Source of the DNA: Parcubacteria group bacterium Athens0714_16
GTDB lineage: Bacteria; Patescibacteriota; Minisyncoccia; Phycocordibacterales; 21-14-all-36-13
DNA: 51,281 bases
NCBI GenBank assembly: GCA_007376805.1
Contig: VMGX01000003.1
Location: 1 to 51,281, forward strand
Direction: 5' to 3'
A program made the translations under genes and the position numbers. Shown here in pieces: positions 16,031 to 22,843 of this stretch. The first letter of the stretch is position 1. Every line of letters begins with the position of its first letter. Below the pieces are notes generated by a model. The model searched no databases. It was not told the DNA's origin and saw only the letters and a program-made list of their open reading frames with translations.

Positions 16031-17983
16031 ATGAGTTTAAACAAGCAAATGTATATAATAAACGTAATCCCAATATCTAAAAGTATCCAGAAAGAAACTC
16101 TTTCTTATTTTTCAAAGAAAAAGATTCTGGCTGGTTCTGTAATAAAAATTTCATTAAGAAATAAAATCGTTCTCGGTATTGTTGTTTCTACGAAAGATAT
16201 CAGAGAAATGAAAACATCAATAAAAACAGCTGACTTTAAAATGAAAAAGATAACTGATGATTCATCATTCGAAATTTTTACACAAGAATTTATATCAGCT
16301 ACACAAAAAATATCTGATTATTATGCATCTTCCTCTGGGGTAATACTCAATTCTTTAATGCCAGCAGTTATCTTACAAAATCCAAAAGAAGTTTCAATAA
16401 AGATTAAATTTAAATGCTCTGGGGGAGCATTTAAATCCATAATCAATAAAAAAATAGCAGACATATCTGCTATACAAGATACAAACACAGAGAGAGTTTC
16501 TAGATACAAGAATATTGTCAGAGAGGAATTTGCAAAAGGACATTCTGTTTTTATGTGTGCACCAACAATAAATGATATTGAATATTTATTAAATTCAGTT
16601 GAAAAAGGTTTGGAAGAATATACATTTGTATTACATAGTTATCTAAGCAAAAAAATACTTCTTTCAACTTGGAATGATATTTGCAACAAAAAACATCCGG
16701 TCGTTATAATAGGGACTGGAAAATTTTTATCTGTTCCAAGAAATGATATAAAAACAATAATAATTGAAAAAGAAAATTCGTATTCCTACAAAATGGACAC
16801 GCGACCGTTTCTGGATATAAGAAAATTTGCAGAAGTTTTTGCAAAAGAAATAGACGCAAAAATAATTTTAGGAGATGATGTTTTGAGAACAGAAACACTT
16901 TGGAGATATAAAGAAGGAAAAATTTCTGAGGAGGGGCATGTAAAAATAAGATACGATAACAGGGCGCGTGTTGTAATTGAAAATCTTTCACAAAAAAAAG
17001 ATTTGAATGCACAAGTAAAACAAGCCGAGGAGAACAAATTTAAAATATTTGGAGAAGAATTAGATAAAATAATAAAAGGTTTATCAGAAAAAAAAGAAAA
17101 ATTATTTTTATTCACAGTAAGAAAGGGCCTACACCCAATAGTTCTATGTAGCGACTGTGGTGCGATAGTTAGGTGTGAAAATTGTAATAGCCCCGTTATT
17201 TTATATAGCCAAGGCGAAAAAAGATTTTTATCTTGCAATTTGTGTAATAAAAAAAGAGAAGTAGACAAAAAATGTAGAACCTGCAACAGCTGGCGACTTG
17301 ATGCGTTTGGTATCGGAATAGATTTGATAGAGAAAAAAATAAAAGAAGAATATAAAAATATACCCATATTCAAAATAGACAGCGATTCTGTAAAAACACA
17401 CAAAAAAGCACTGCTGGTTGTGAAGTCATTTAACGAATCAGAATATGGAATACTTCTCTCAACAGAGATGGGATTAAACTATATTAAAAAAGATATAGAA
17501 AATAGTGTCATTATTTCTATGGATTCACTTTTTTCCATCCCAAATTTTTATATGAGTGAAAAAATATTTTCTATAATAACCCAAATAAAATTATTCACAC
17601 AAAATAACCTAATAATACAAACTAGAAATTCTGATGAAAATCTTATAAAACTTGCATCGGAAGGAAATGTCGGGGAATTTTATAGAAATGAAATAGAAAA
17701 CAGAAAAAAATTCGCATATCCTCCATTTTCAAAATTTATAAAAATATCCGTATCAGAAAAAAGAGAATTTATTCAAAAATATATAGATATTATCAAGACA
17801 GAGCTCAAAGAGTATAATATAAGCGTTTATCCTTCTTATCGTTCAAGAATTAAAAATAACCAGGTAATGAATTTCTTAATATCAATTCCGGAAGAAAAAT
17901 GGGTTGATAATAATCTTTTACAAAAACTTCGATTTTTACCACAAAAATTTTCAATTGAAGTTGACCCAGAAAATCTTCTATAG
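16031..17983 (+). CDS. priA: PriA-like primosomal protein lacking the ATPase motifs
   Basis: PriA recognises stalled forks and reloads the replisome. At 650 aa the architecture is kept: an N-terminal fork-binding domain (1-115), the two helicase lobes, a zinc module with all eight cysteines (373, 376, 382, 385, 402, 405, 415, 418) and the C-terminal domain with FAYPPFSKFIKISVS. The helicase motifs are degraded: where GVTGSGKTE is expected there is IQDTNTERV (149-157), DEEHD is replaced by EKENS (246-250) and the AGRAGR motif is absent. It is therefore probably a structural, ATP-independent PriA. Ten bases separate it from def-fmt. Confidence 0.88.
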   Translation: MSLNKQMYIINVIPISKSIQKETLSYFSKKKILAGSVIKISLRNKIVLGIVVSTKDIREMKTSIKTADFKMKKITDDSSFEIFTQEFISATQKISDYYASSSGVILNSLMPAVILQNPKEVSIKIKFKCSGGAFKSIINKKIADISAIQDTNTERVSRYKNIVREEFAKGHSVFMCAPTINDIEYLLNSVEKGLEEYTFVLHSYLSKKILLSTWNDICNKKHPVVIIGTGKFLSVPRNDIKTIIIEKENSYSYKMDTRPFLDIRKFAEVFAKEIDAKIILGDDVLRTETLWRYKEGKISEEGHVKIRYDNRARVVIENLSQKKDLNAQVKQAEENKFKIFGEELDKIIKGLSEKKEKLFLFTVRKGLHPIVLCSDCGAIVRCENCNSPVILYSQGEKRFLSCNLCNKKREVDKKCRTCNSWRLDAFGIGIDLIEKKIKEEYKNIPIFKIDSDSVKTHKKALLVVKSFNESEYGILLSTEMGLNYIKKDIENSVIISMDSLFSIPNFYMSEKIFSIITQIKLFTQNNLIIQTRNSDENLIKLASEGNVGEFYRNEIENRKKFAYPPFSKFIKISVSEKREFIQKYIDIIKTELKEYNISVYPSYRSRIKNNQVMNFLISIPEEKWVDNNLLQKLRFLPQKFSIEVDPENLL

Positions 17984-17993
17984 ATAAATTCAA

Positions 17994-19418
17994 ATGGCAG
18001 ACAAAAACATATTACAAAAAAATAGTAAGATTTTACGTAAAAAAACAGAAAAAATTCCTCTGGATAAAATTGGTAGCAAAAAAATAAAAGGAATTATTGA
18101 AAAAATGAAGAAAGCTGTTAACTCTCGGGATGACGGCGTCGCTATTGCTGCACCACAAATTGGAGAAGCAATAAAAATGTTCCTTATTTCTAAAAAAGCA
18201 TTCGAAATAATTTATGGAAAGGAAAATATAGAAAATACAGAAAAAATTTTTGAAGACAAAATTTTTATAAATCCAGAATTAACAAAAATATCAAAAGAGA
18301 AAGCCAACGTTGAGGAAGGATGTTTGTCGGTAAAAGAAGTATATGGGCTCGTAGAAAGATCAAAAAAAGCCACAATAAAAGCACACGATGAAAATGGAAA
18401 ATTATTTACAATGGGCGGTAGTGGTTTGATGGCACAAATTTTTCAACATGAAATGGATCATCTCGATGGGGTTCTTTTCATAGATAAAACAAAAAATACA
18501 TGGAAAACCAACCCCAAAGAAAAAATGGAGCATTTTACAAACGAAGAAAAAAATTTGAAAATTGCATTTTTTGGAACATCAAACTTTTCTGTGCTTGTGC
18601 TTGAAGAGTTAAAGAAAGAAAAAATAACTCCTTCATTAATAATTACTGTCCCCGATAAACCAAAAGGAAGGAAATTGGTTATAACTCCATCTGAAACAAA
18701 AATCTGGGCTGAAAAAAATAAAATAGAATTTATACAGCCAGAAAAATTAGACAGCGTTGTAGAAAAAAAACTTATAGACGAAGGATTTAATCTTTTTGTT
18801 GTTGCTTCCTATGGGAAAATTATTCCGAAATCAATTCTTGCTATACCAAAATTTGAGACATTAAATGTTCATCCATCTCTTTTACCAAAACTGCGTGGAG
18901 CATCGCCAATTAAATCTGCCATCCTAGAAGACGAAAAAAATATTGGTGTAACAATAATGCTTGTAGACGAAGAAATGGACCACGGACCAATCATCTCACA
19001 AAAAAAGGTGACTCCAATTGGCTGGCCAACAAAGTCGCTTGAGCTTGAAAAAATTCTCGCGGAAGAAGGCGGAAAACTTTTAGCAAAAACTATCCCTTCT
19101 TGGATTTATGACGAAATAAAACTAAAAGAACAAAATCATGAACTTGCTACTTACAGCAAAAAAATAAAAAAGGAAGATGCATTAATAAATTTTGATGATG
19201 ATCCATATTTAAATTACAGAAAAATACAGGCGTTTGATGATAACCCTCGTGCCTATTTCTTTGTGAAAAAAACAGACCCTAAAACACAGGCAAACAAAGA
19301 TATTCGTATAATAATCACAGATGCAAAATTTGAAGACGGAAAATTAAAAATTTTAAAAGTAATTCCTGAAGGAAAAAAAGAAATGTCTTACGAAGAATTT
19401 CAAAAAAACCTTCGTTGA
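17994..19418 (+). CDS. def-fmt: Peptide deformylase / methionyl-tRNA formyltransferase fusion
   Basis: One 474-aa frame joins two enzymes that act at opposite ends of formylation. Residues 1-180 are a deformylase with GVAIAAPQIG (48-57), EGCLSV with metal ligand Cys110, and QHEMDHLDG (151-159). Residues from about 187 are a formyltransferase: KIAFFGTSNFSV, then NVHPSLLPKLRGASP with Asn291 and His293, and Asp329 in DEEMDHGP, so the catalytic triad is present. The C-terminal tRNA-binding domain seems short (about 75 residues). It lies ten bases after priA. The stop codon is inside a perfect hairpin. Confidence 0.92.
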   Translation: MADKNILQKNSKILRKKTEKIPLDKIGSKKIKGIIEKMKKAVNSRDDGVAIAAPQIGEAIKMFLISKKAFEIIYGKENIENTEKIFEDKIFINPELTKISKEKANVEEGCLSVKEVYGLVERSKKATIKAHDENGKLFTMGGSGLMAQIFQHEMDHLDGVLFIDKTKNTWKTNPKEKMEHFTNEEKNLKIAFFGTSNFSVLVLEELKKEKITPSLIITVPDKPKGRKLVITPSETKIWAEKNKIEFIQPEKLDSVVEKKLIDEGFNLFVVASYGKIIPKSILAIPKFETLNVHPSLLPKLRGASPIKSAILEDEKNIGVTIMLVDEEMDHGPIISQKKVTPIGWPTKSLELEKILAEEGGKLLAKTIPSWIYDEIKLKEQNHELATYSKKIKKEDALINFDDDPYLNYRKIQAFDDNPRAYFFVKKTDPKTQANKDIRIIITDAKFEDGKLKILKVIPEGKKEMSYEEFQKNLR

Positions 19419-19437
19419 AGTCAGACTTCAACGAAGG
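19409..19437. repeat. Perfect hairpin containing the def-fmt stop codon
   Basis: The arms CCTTCGTTGAAGT and ACTTCAACGAAGG surround the loop CAG. The TGA stop (19416-19418) is in the left arm, so the last residues of the fusion protein are encoded by the palindrome. Confidence 0.65.
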
Positions 19438-19456
19438 GTAATTTTAAAATATTAAA

Positions 19457-19490
19457 AAATGGCTAATTTTAGCCATTTTTCTTTATTTTA
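19457..19490 (+). terminator. Terminator after def-fmt
   Basis: The stem AAATGGCT / AGCCATTT is followed by TTCTTTATTTTA and immediately by the next promoter. Confidence 0.75.
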
Positions 19491-19491
19491 C

Positions 19492-19521
19492 TTGACAAAA
19501 TATGCTTAAAGATGCTATAAT
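19492..19521 (+). promoter_or_regulatory. Consensus sigma-70 promoter with shared leader
   Basis: TTGACA (19492-19497), an 18-bp spacer and TATAAT (19516-19521). The following bases, ATACATAGAAATTAA and then AGTTTTTTGAA, recur after the promoter at 33144-33172. Confidence 0.85.
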
Positions 19522-19571
19522 ATACATAGAAATTAAGAAAGTTTTTTGAAACTAATTCATCGGAGGATGAA

Positions 19572-19802
19572 GTGGACTTAATAACATTATTATCTTCAAT
19601 TGTTTATGGATTATTTGTTTTCGCGTCTTTTTTTGAAAAAGGACCAATGAAAATAATCCTGACAAACGAACAGGATGCAAAAAATTTCTTTATTCGTGTG
19701 GGCATGGGAATAATTTTTCTACCATTAATGGGTGTCATATTTAATGCACTCGGATATGCTGGAAAATTCCTACTTGCTCCGTTTAGTTTTTTGCAATTTT
19801 GA
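19572..19802 (+). CDS. Small two-helix membrane protein, 76 aa
   Basis: Two hydrophobic segments (about residues 3-20 and 43-62) are joined by a polar loop with KIILTNEQDAKNFFIR. Family unknown. The start is GTG at 19572, set by GGAGGA at 19562-19567; the overlapping ATG at 19567 would end after four codons. It has its own near-perfect promoter and terminator. Its leader matches that of the 83-aa gene at 33235, so the two small genes may be regulated together. Confidence 0.7.
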   Translation: MDLITLLSSIVYGLFVFASFFEKGPMKIILTNEQDAKNFFIRVGMGIIFLPLMGVIFNALGYAGKFLLAPFSFLQF

Positions 19803-19803
19803 A

Positions 19804-19845
19804 TTCACCGGCTATAGCTTAAAAACTATACGCCGGTTTTTTATT
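19804..19845 (+). terminator. Terminator of the 76-aa membrane protein gene
   Basis: ACCGGCTATAG pairs with CTATACGCCGGT, with one bulge, followed by TTTTTTATTT. Confidence 0.8.
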
Positions 19846-19938
19846 TCCCAAATTCAAAAGCGATGAATGAGCTTTTGAATCCATAATAATTTTTTGAGGA
19901 TCCAGCCCCTATTTTGTTTAACAAAATAGGGGCTGGAT
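19845..19938 (+). repeat. Double-hairpin repeat element
   Basis: The first hairpin, ATTCAAAAGC / GCTTTTGAAT (19852-19880), has the tail CCATAATAATTTTTTGAGGA. It is followed by a perfect 19-bp hairpin, ATCCAGCCCCTATTTTGTT with its complement (19900-19938). The flanks ATTTCCCAAA and TTTTTTGAGGA plus CCAGC recur in the tandem repeats at 30537-30600. Confidence 0.6.
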
Positions 19939-19944
19939 AGTAAA

Positions 19945-19985
19945 AAATCCATTCTCTAATTCCGTTGGGTTAGAGAATGGATTTT
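19945..19985. repeat. Palindrome CCATTCTCTAAT / TTAGAGAATGG, copy 2
   Basis: This is the inverted counterpart of 11657-11696, matching at nearly every position of stem and loop. A T-rich stretch follows. Confidence 0.6.
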
Positions 19986-20084
19986 CTTTTTTTTAAAAAC
20001 TATTCAACTATTTCCTCCCAAGGCGGACAAGTAAGTAAATTAGAAAACAGTTTTAAAATTTATAAAATTCCTATAGATTATTTT

Positions 20085-20126
20085 ATAGACCACCTAACTC
20101 TGCTATCGCAGAGTTAGGTGGTCTAT
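20085..20126 (-). terminator. 19-bp perfect hairpin downstream of hpf
   Basis: The arms ATAGACCACCTAACTCTGC and its complement enclose the loop TATC. It sits 55 bp past the hpf stop and may end that transcript, although there is no strong T run. The remainder of 19986-20180 is featureless. Confidence 0.55.
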
Positions 20127-20180
20127 TTTATTTTTTTGTTTTTTCCTTTATTGCCCCAGTACCACCAACCTTTATTTGAG

Positions 20181-20570
20181 CTACGGAATAAACTTTCTTG
20201 TTTTCTTGAACCACATTCCTTTCATCATTTCCTTTATTCTCTGCCCACCTCTTCTTATCAAATGTGTTTTCTTTTCATTGTATTGGGTAACTTCTTCGAT
20301 TATTTTTTCCTGCATCTCATCAATCGCTGAATATAAATCTCCTGCCTCCGAAACAGCTCTGAAACTTTTCCCTGCTTTATGTAAATTTATTTCTGCTTTA
20401 AAAATATCTCCCTTGTTCTGTCCCCTTTTTGTCATTCCTATTTCCACATCAACAATTACACTCGTATCTTCCGGATTTAAAAATCTTTTCAATTTTGAAA
20501 GTTTTTTATCTAAATAATCCGTTATAGCAGGAGTCAAAGTTATATTTGTTGCCTTTGTGTTTATATTCAT
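20181..20570 (-). CDS. hpf: Ribosome hibernation promoting factor, short form
   Basis: Binds the small ribosomal subunit near the decoding centre and inactivates ribosomes in stationary phase or starvation. 129 aa with the beta-alpha-beta-beta-beta-alpha fold: NINTKATNITLTPAITDYLDKK helix, VIVDVEIG and FKAEINLHKAGKSFRAVSEAGDLYSAIDEM, which is the family signature. A basic C-terminal tail (about 100-129) replaces the dimerisation domain of long HPF. Two identical palindromes lie 96 and 149 bp upstream and may be regulatory sites of the adjacent ArsR-type repressor. Confidence 0.9.
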   Translation of the reverse strand: MNINTKATNITLTPAITDYLDKKLSKLKRFLNPEDTSVIVDVEIGMTKRGQNKGDIFKAEINLHKAGKSFRAVSEAGDLYSAIDEMQEKIIEEVTQYNEKKTHLIRRGGQRIKEMMKGMWFKKTRKFIP

Positions 20571-20665
20571 ATTAATTTATTATATCACGACTTAATAAAT
20601 AAATTACAAAACGTTGTTTTTTGATTAACAACATCGCCGTCTTTTTAATTAACAACCATTCAACA

Positions 20666-20677
20666 ATTTAGCTAAAT
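20666..20677. promoter_or_regulatory. Palindrome ATTTAGCTAAAT, site 1
   Basis: A perfect 12-bp palindrome between hpf and arsR, followed by TAGGGAGTG. It forms part of a roughly 52-bp tandem repeat with site 2. Confidence 0.5.
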
Positions 20678-20718
20678 TAGGGAGTGATCTTTTTTTGTAA
20701 TTTTGTAATCGTTTAGCA

Positions 20719-20730
20719 ATTTAGCTAAAT
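20719..20730. promoter_or_regulatory. Palindrome ATTTAGCTAAAT, site 2
   Basis: An identical 12-bp palindrome 53 bp from site 1, preceded by an extra half-site TTTAGC and followed by TAGAGAATGGTCTCT, itself a small hairpin. Confidence 0.5.
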
Positions 20731-20773
20731 TAGAGAATGGTCTCTTTTGTGATTTTACAATTAAAACAAAAAA

Positions 20774-21052
20774 TTAAAGTGTGGAAACAATATTAGAAAC
20801 AAAGTTTGATAGTGGTTTATTTAAAAAGTAATAGACCAGTGGTCCTCTTTGGTCTGAAGATAATACATCTGCCCTTTCCAAAAGTTTAAGATGTCTTGAA
20901 ACAGATTGTATAGATATTCTTAATTCCTCTGCTATATTACCTACTGACATTTCCCCGTTCTTTTTAATTAATGAAATAATTGCCAGTCTGCGATAATTTG
21001 CTACGGCCTTTATTGATGTTTCTACTTTTTTAAATTGTTTTGCCTCAATCAT
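20774..21052 (-). CDS. ArsR-family winged-helix transcriptional regulator
   Basis: A 92-aa helix-turn-helix protein. The core runs from ANYRRLAIISLIKKNGEMSV through the recognition helix (IAEELRISIQSVSRHLKLLE) to the beta-wing ADVLSSDQRGPLVYYFLN, as in ArsR/SmtB. No CxC metal motif is visible, so the signal is unlikely to be a thiophilic metal. A copy of ATTTAGCTAAAT lies 73 bp upstream and two more lie downstream, before hpf. These are candidate operators for self-regulation and hpf control. Confidence 0.82.
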   Translation of the reverse strand: MIEAKQFKKVETSIKAVANYRRLAIISLIKKNGEMSVGNIAEELRISIQSVSRHLKLLERADVLSSDQRGPLVYYFLNKPLSNFVSNIVSTL

Positions 21053-21124
21053 ATTAAAAAATTTTATTTTATTTTTATTATTTTTACACTTATATTTTAC
21101 TTCAAAATAATTTCTTATTCAACC

Positions 21125-21136
21125 ATTTAGCTAAAT
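21125..21136. promoter_or_regulatory. Palindrome ATTTAGCTAAAT, site 3
   Basis: A third identical palindrome, upstream of the ArsR-type gene and followed by AAGAGAGTGGCCTCTT. It is well placed to overlap the arsR promoter region. Confidence 0.5.
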
Positions 21137-21183
21137 AAGAGAGTGGCCTCTTCAACTTTTTAATTTTAATTTTAATTTTAATT

Positions 21184-21405
21184 TTAATTTTTAATATCTA
21201 AAGTCTTATTTGGTCTTTTATGTCCTGTAATAATAATTATTTTATTTCTCGGTTTGTTTAAATATTCCGAAAGTAATTCAATCATACTATCATTCGCAAA
21301 ATTATTTTCAGCTTTTTCTTTTACCCAAATCTCAAAACGATTTTCAGATATTTTTTCTATCTTCGTCTTTTTTGAATTCGGATGAACTTTTACACGAGTT
21401 ATCAT
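21184..21405 (-). CDS. DUF167 / YggU-family protein
   Basis: 73 aa. The sequence begins ITRVKVHPNSKKTKIEKI and continues with VKEKAENNFANDSMIELLSEYL and the family motif NKIIIITGHKRPNKTLDI. DUF167 proteins are small alpha/beta proteins of unknown role, often encoded near cell-division or translation genes. The length is slightly below the usual 90-100 residues. It is upstream of arsR on the same strand, with a palindromic repeat beyond its start. Confidence 0.82.
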   Translation of the reverse strand: MITRVKVHPNSKKTKIEKISENRFEIWVKEKAENNFANDSMIELLSEYLNKPRNKIIIITGHKRPNKTLDIKN

Positions 21406-21413
21406 TTTTTTTT

Positions 21414-21469
21414 ACCCTATTAAATTCTGCGAAGCAGAAATTTGTCATGAGCAAATTATTTAATAGGGT
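21414..21469. repeat. Palindromic element, TTAAAT/ATTTAA family, 56 nt
   Basis: The outer arms ACCCTATTAAAT and ATTTAATAGGGT enclose two inner hairpins (TTCTGC-gaa-GCAGAA and AATTTG / CAAATT). The length and three-stem layout equal the element at 41884-41939 inside rpoD. Confidence 0.7.
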
Positions 21470-21701
21470 TAATTATATCACTTATAAAAAAAGACCACGA
21501 GTGTGGTCTTTGTGCCTATTCTATTTTGAGATTATTGGTCTTGCTATATCAAAAAATGATAAAACAAGTTTTTTGTATGCTCCCAACGGCATCATTGCAT
21601 ATTTCCGAAATAAATTGGGTCTTGCCAAAATATTAAAAAATTATAATTTACAATTTTGTAAATTTTGTTATTATTTGTATGTTGTTTTTTGAAAAACAAA
21701 T

Positions 21702-21744
21702 TCCGGGGTACCTGCCAAAGGCAGGCAGGGCTCACGGTAGAGTT
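21702..21744 (+). pseudogene. 5' remnant of tRNA-Asn interrupted by a palindrome
   Basis: TCCGGGGTA is identical to the start of the tRNA-Asn gene 62 bp downstream. It is followed by a 19-nt palindrome (CCTGCC-aaa-GGCAGG plus CAGG) and then GCTCACGGTAGAG, matching the D-arm with one base missing. The preceding bases (AAAACAAA) are also duplicated. The 21470-21701 stretch before it has no gene that I can support. Confidence 0.6.
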
Positions 21745-21763
21745 AAAATTGAAAACAAAATAT

Positions 21764-22106
21764 TCCGGGGTAGCTCAGCGGTAGAGCGGTCGCCTGTGAG
21801 ACAAAATTTTTTGGCAGGCATTACGCAGCTTTCTATTGAAAGATAGATTGAAAAACGAGGTGAATTGTCTGGAAGCCGTAACATTAAATTAACGGTAATC
21901 AGCAGCCAAGCTCTGACACAATGTCAGGGAAGGTTCAGAGACTATCCATTTTTGGAGTAGCTCTCTAATTTATTTTAGAGCGCGAAGCGCCTTGCTCCTA
22001 AGTTCATATAATTTATGAATATGGAGATGATATAGTCCATGCTTCTAGTAATAGAAGACAACATGTAAGCGATTGGTCGTAGGTTCGATCCCTACCCCCG
22101 GAGCCA
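21764..22106 (+). tRNA. tRNA-Asn(GUU), split by a group I intron
   Basis: The exons are 21764-21797 and 22066-22106, giving a 75-nt tRNA with encoded CCA. The acceptor stem TCCGGGG pairs with CCCCGGA. The D-arm is GCTCAGCGGTAGAGC, the anticodon stem GTCGC / GCGAT and the T-arm GTAGG-TTCGATC-CCTAC. After joining, the anticodon loop reads CTGTTAA, which is anticodon GTT and the classical Asn loop. Flanking sequence provides a terminator right after CCA. Confidence 0.93.
21798..22065 (+). ncRNA. Self-splicing group I intron in the anticodon loop
   Basis: 268 nt inserted after anticodon position 35. P1 forms between exon GCCTGT (21792-21797) and the guide GCAGGC (21814-21819), with the required U-G pair at the splice site. 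Core elements are AATCAGCAGCCAAGC, GGTTCAGAGACTAT (P7 left strand at 21940-21945) and ATATAGTCC (P7 right strand at 22032-22037). P9 is CTTCT / AGAAG. The intron ends in G (22065). The layout resembles the cyanobacterial tRNA-Leu (IC3) introns. No homing endonuclease ORF is inside. Confidence 0.92.
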
Positions 22107-22111
22107 ATAAA

Positions 22112-22140
22112 AAATAACCCTATTTTTAGGGTTATTTTTG
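22112..22140 (+). terminator. Terminator of tRNA-Asn
   Basis: AATAACCCTA pairs with TAGGGTTATT around a T-rich loop, followed by TTTG, six bases after the CCA end. Confidence 0.8.
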
Positions 22141-22190
22141 TTTTATTCACAGTTGCTTGATTTATAATTTTATAAATGTATAATATTTAT

Positions 22191-22248
22191 ATGCCTGTGG
22201 GCGCAAGCCCCTTTTCGGCTAAGGATTTCCTAAGCTGAGGGCAGGCAT
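22191..22248. repeat. GC-richer palindromic element with two inner hairpins
   Basis: The outer arms ATGCCTG / CAGGCAT enclose GGGC-gcaa-GCCC and an imperfect hairpin, GCTAAGGA / TCCTAAGC. This is the same outer-stem-plus-two-hairpins design as the TTAAAT family, but with different sequence. Confidence 0.55.
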
Positions 22249-22250
22249 AA

Positions 22251-22286
22251 CAAAAACACCACCTTCTTTGGTGGTATTTTTGTTTT
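22251..22286 (-). terminator. Terminator of the 163-aa gene
   Basis: ACCACC / GGTGGT with loop TTCTTT is flanked by A and T runs on both sides, so it may work in both directions. Confidence 0.8.
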
Positions 22287-22777
22287 TACTCGTCCTCGAT
22301 ACCTTCCTGATAAAGTTTTTGTTTATTAATTTTTCCATGTGGCATCACACTCCAAAAATGTAGTTTTCCATCTCCTATACGACGAATAATTACTCTAAGT
22401 AAAAAACGTTTCTTTTCTCCAACAATGTCATGGAATGCCCAATATTCAACATTTTTTGTTTTTGTAAATCCATCTTTTGCTGGTTTGCCAAATTTTTCAA
22501 TTCTCATTCTGTATTCTTGAACTGTTCCAGTTTTTTTAATTATTTCCAAACCTCGTTTCAGTAGTTTTAATTTGAGTTTTTGTTCCTCAACATTTCTCGG
22601 TTGCCTATTTGGTTTATGTAATAAATGGTTAAAGCCGTCAGAGTTAAGTGTGATAAAAGAATCAAAAAATGGACATCTTATCTCTTTTTTACTTTCGTAA
22701 ATTAATCTTAATTTTTCAATAAGTTCGTGCAATTCAATATTTTCTTCGTCGTTTATATTCTGTTCCTCATTTCTCAT
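22286..22777 (-). CDS. Hypothetical protein, possible RelE/barnase-like nuclease fold
   Basis: A 163-aa soluble protein. The N-terminal half is helical and charged. The C-terminal part (about 112-150), YWAFHDIVGEKKRFLLRVII followed by RRIGDGKLHFWSVMPHG, resembles the strand pattern of phage-type PBECR nucleases of the barnase/EndoU/RelE group. This is a weak, pattern-based suggestion: the His in HFWSVMP and nearby Arg residues could be catalytic, but I cannot test it. No antitoxin-like partner is adjacent. A terminator follows the stop. Confidence 0.6.
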   Translation of the reverse strand: MRNEEQNINDEENIELHELIEKLRLIYESKKEIRCPFFDSFITLNSDGFNHLLHKPNRQPRNVEEQKLKLKLLKRGLEIIKKTGTVQEYRMRIEKFGKPAKDGFTKTKNVEYWAFHDIVGEKKRFLLRVIIRRIGDGKLHFWSVMPHGKINKQKLYQEGIEDE

Positions 22778-22810
22778 AAATAAATTATATCATTTTTTAT
22801 TTTTAAAATA

Positions 22811-22842
22811 AAAAACACGACTCTTTGGAAGCCGTGTTGTTT
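22811..22842 (-). terminator. Terminator of the RdgB-like gene
   Basis: On the minus strand AACACGGCT pairs with AGTCGTGTT, followed by TTTTTATTTT. Confidence 0.75.
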
Positions 22843-22843
22843 A

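Noticed and set aside
21372-21692. Plus-strand open frame of 106 codons before the tRNA
   Set aside because: It runs through the start of the DUF167 gene and a palindromic repeat, has no ribosome site, and reads as random AT-rich sequence.
21764-22106. Interrupted tRNA read as a pseudogene
   Set aside because: The insert has P1 with the U-G splice pair, P7 strands and terminal G, and the joined exons give a complete tRNA-Asn, so splicing rather than decay is the better explanation.
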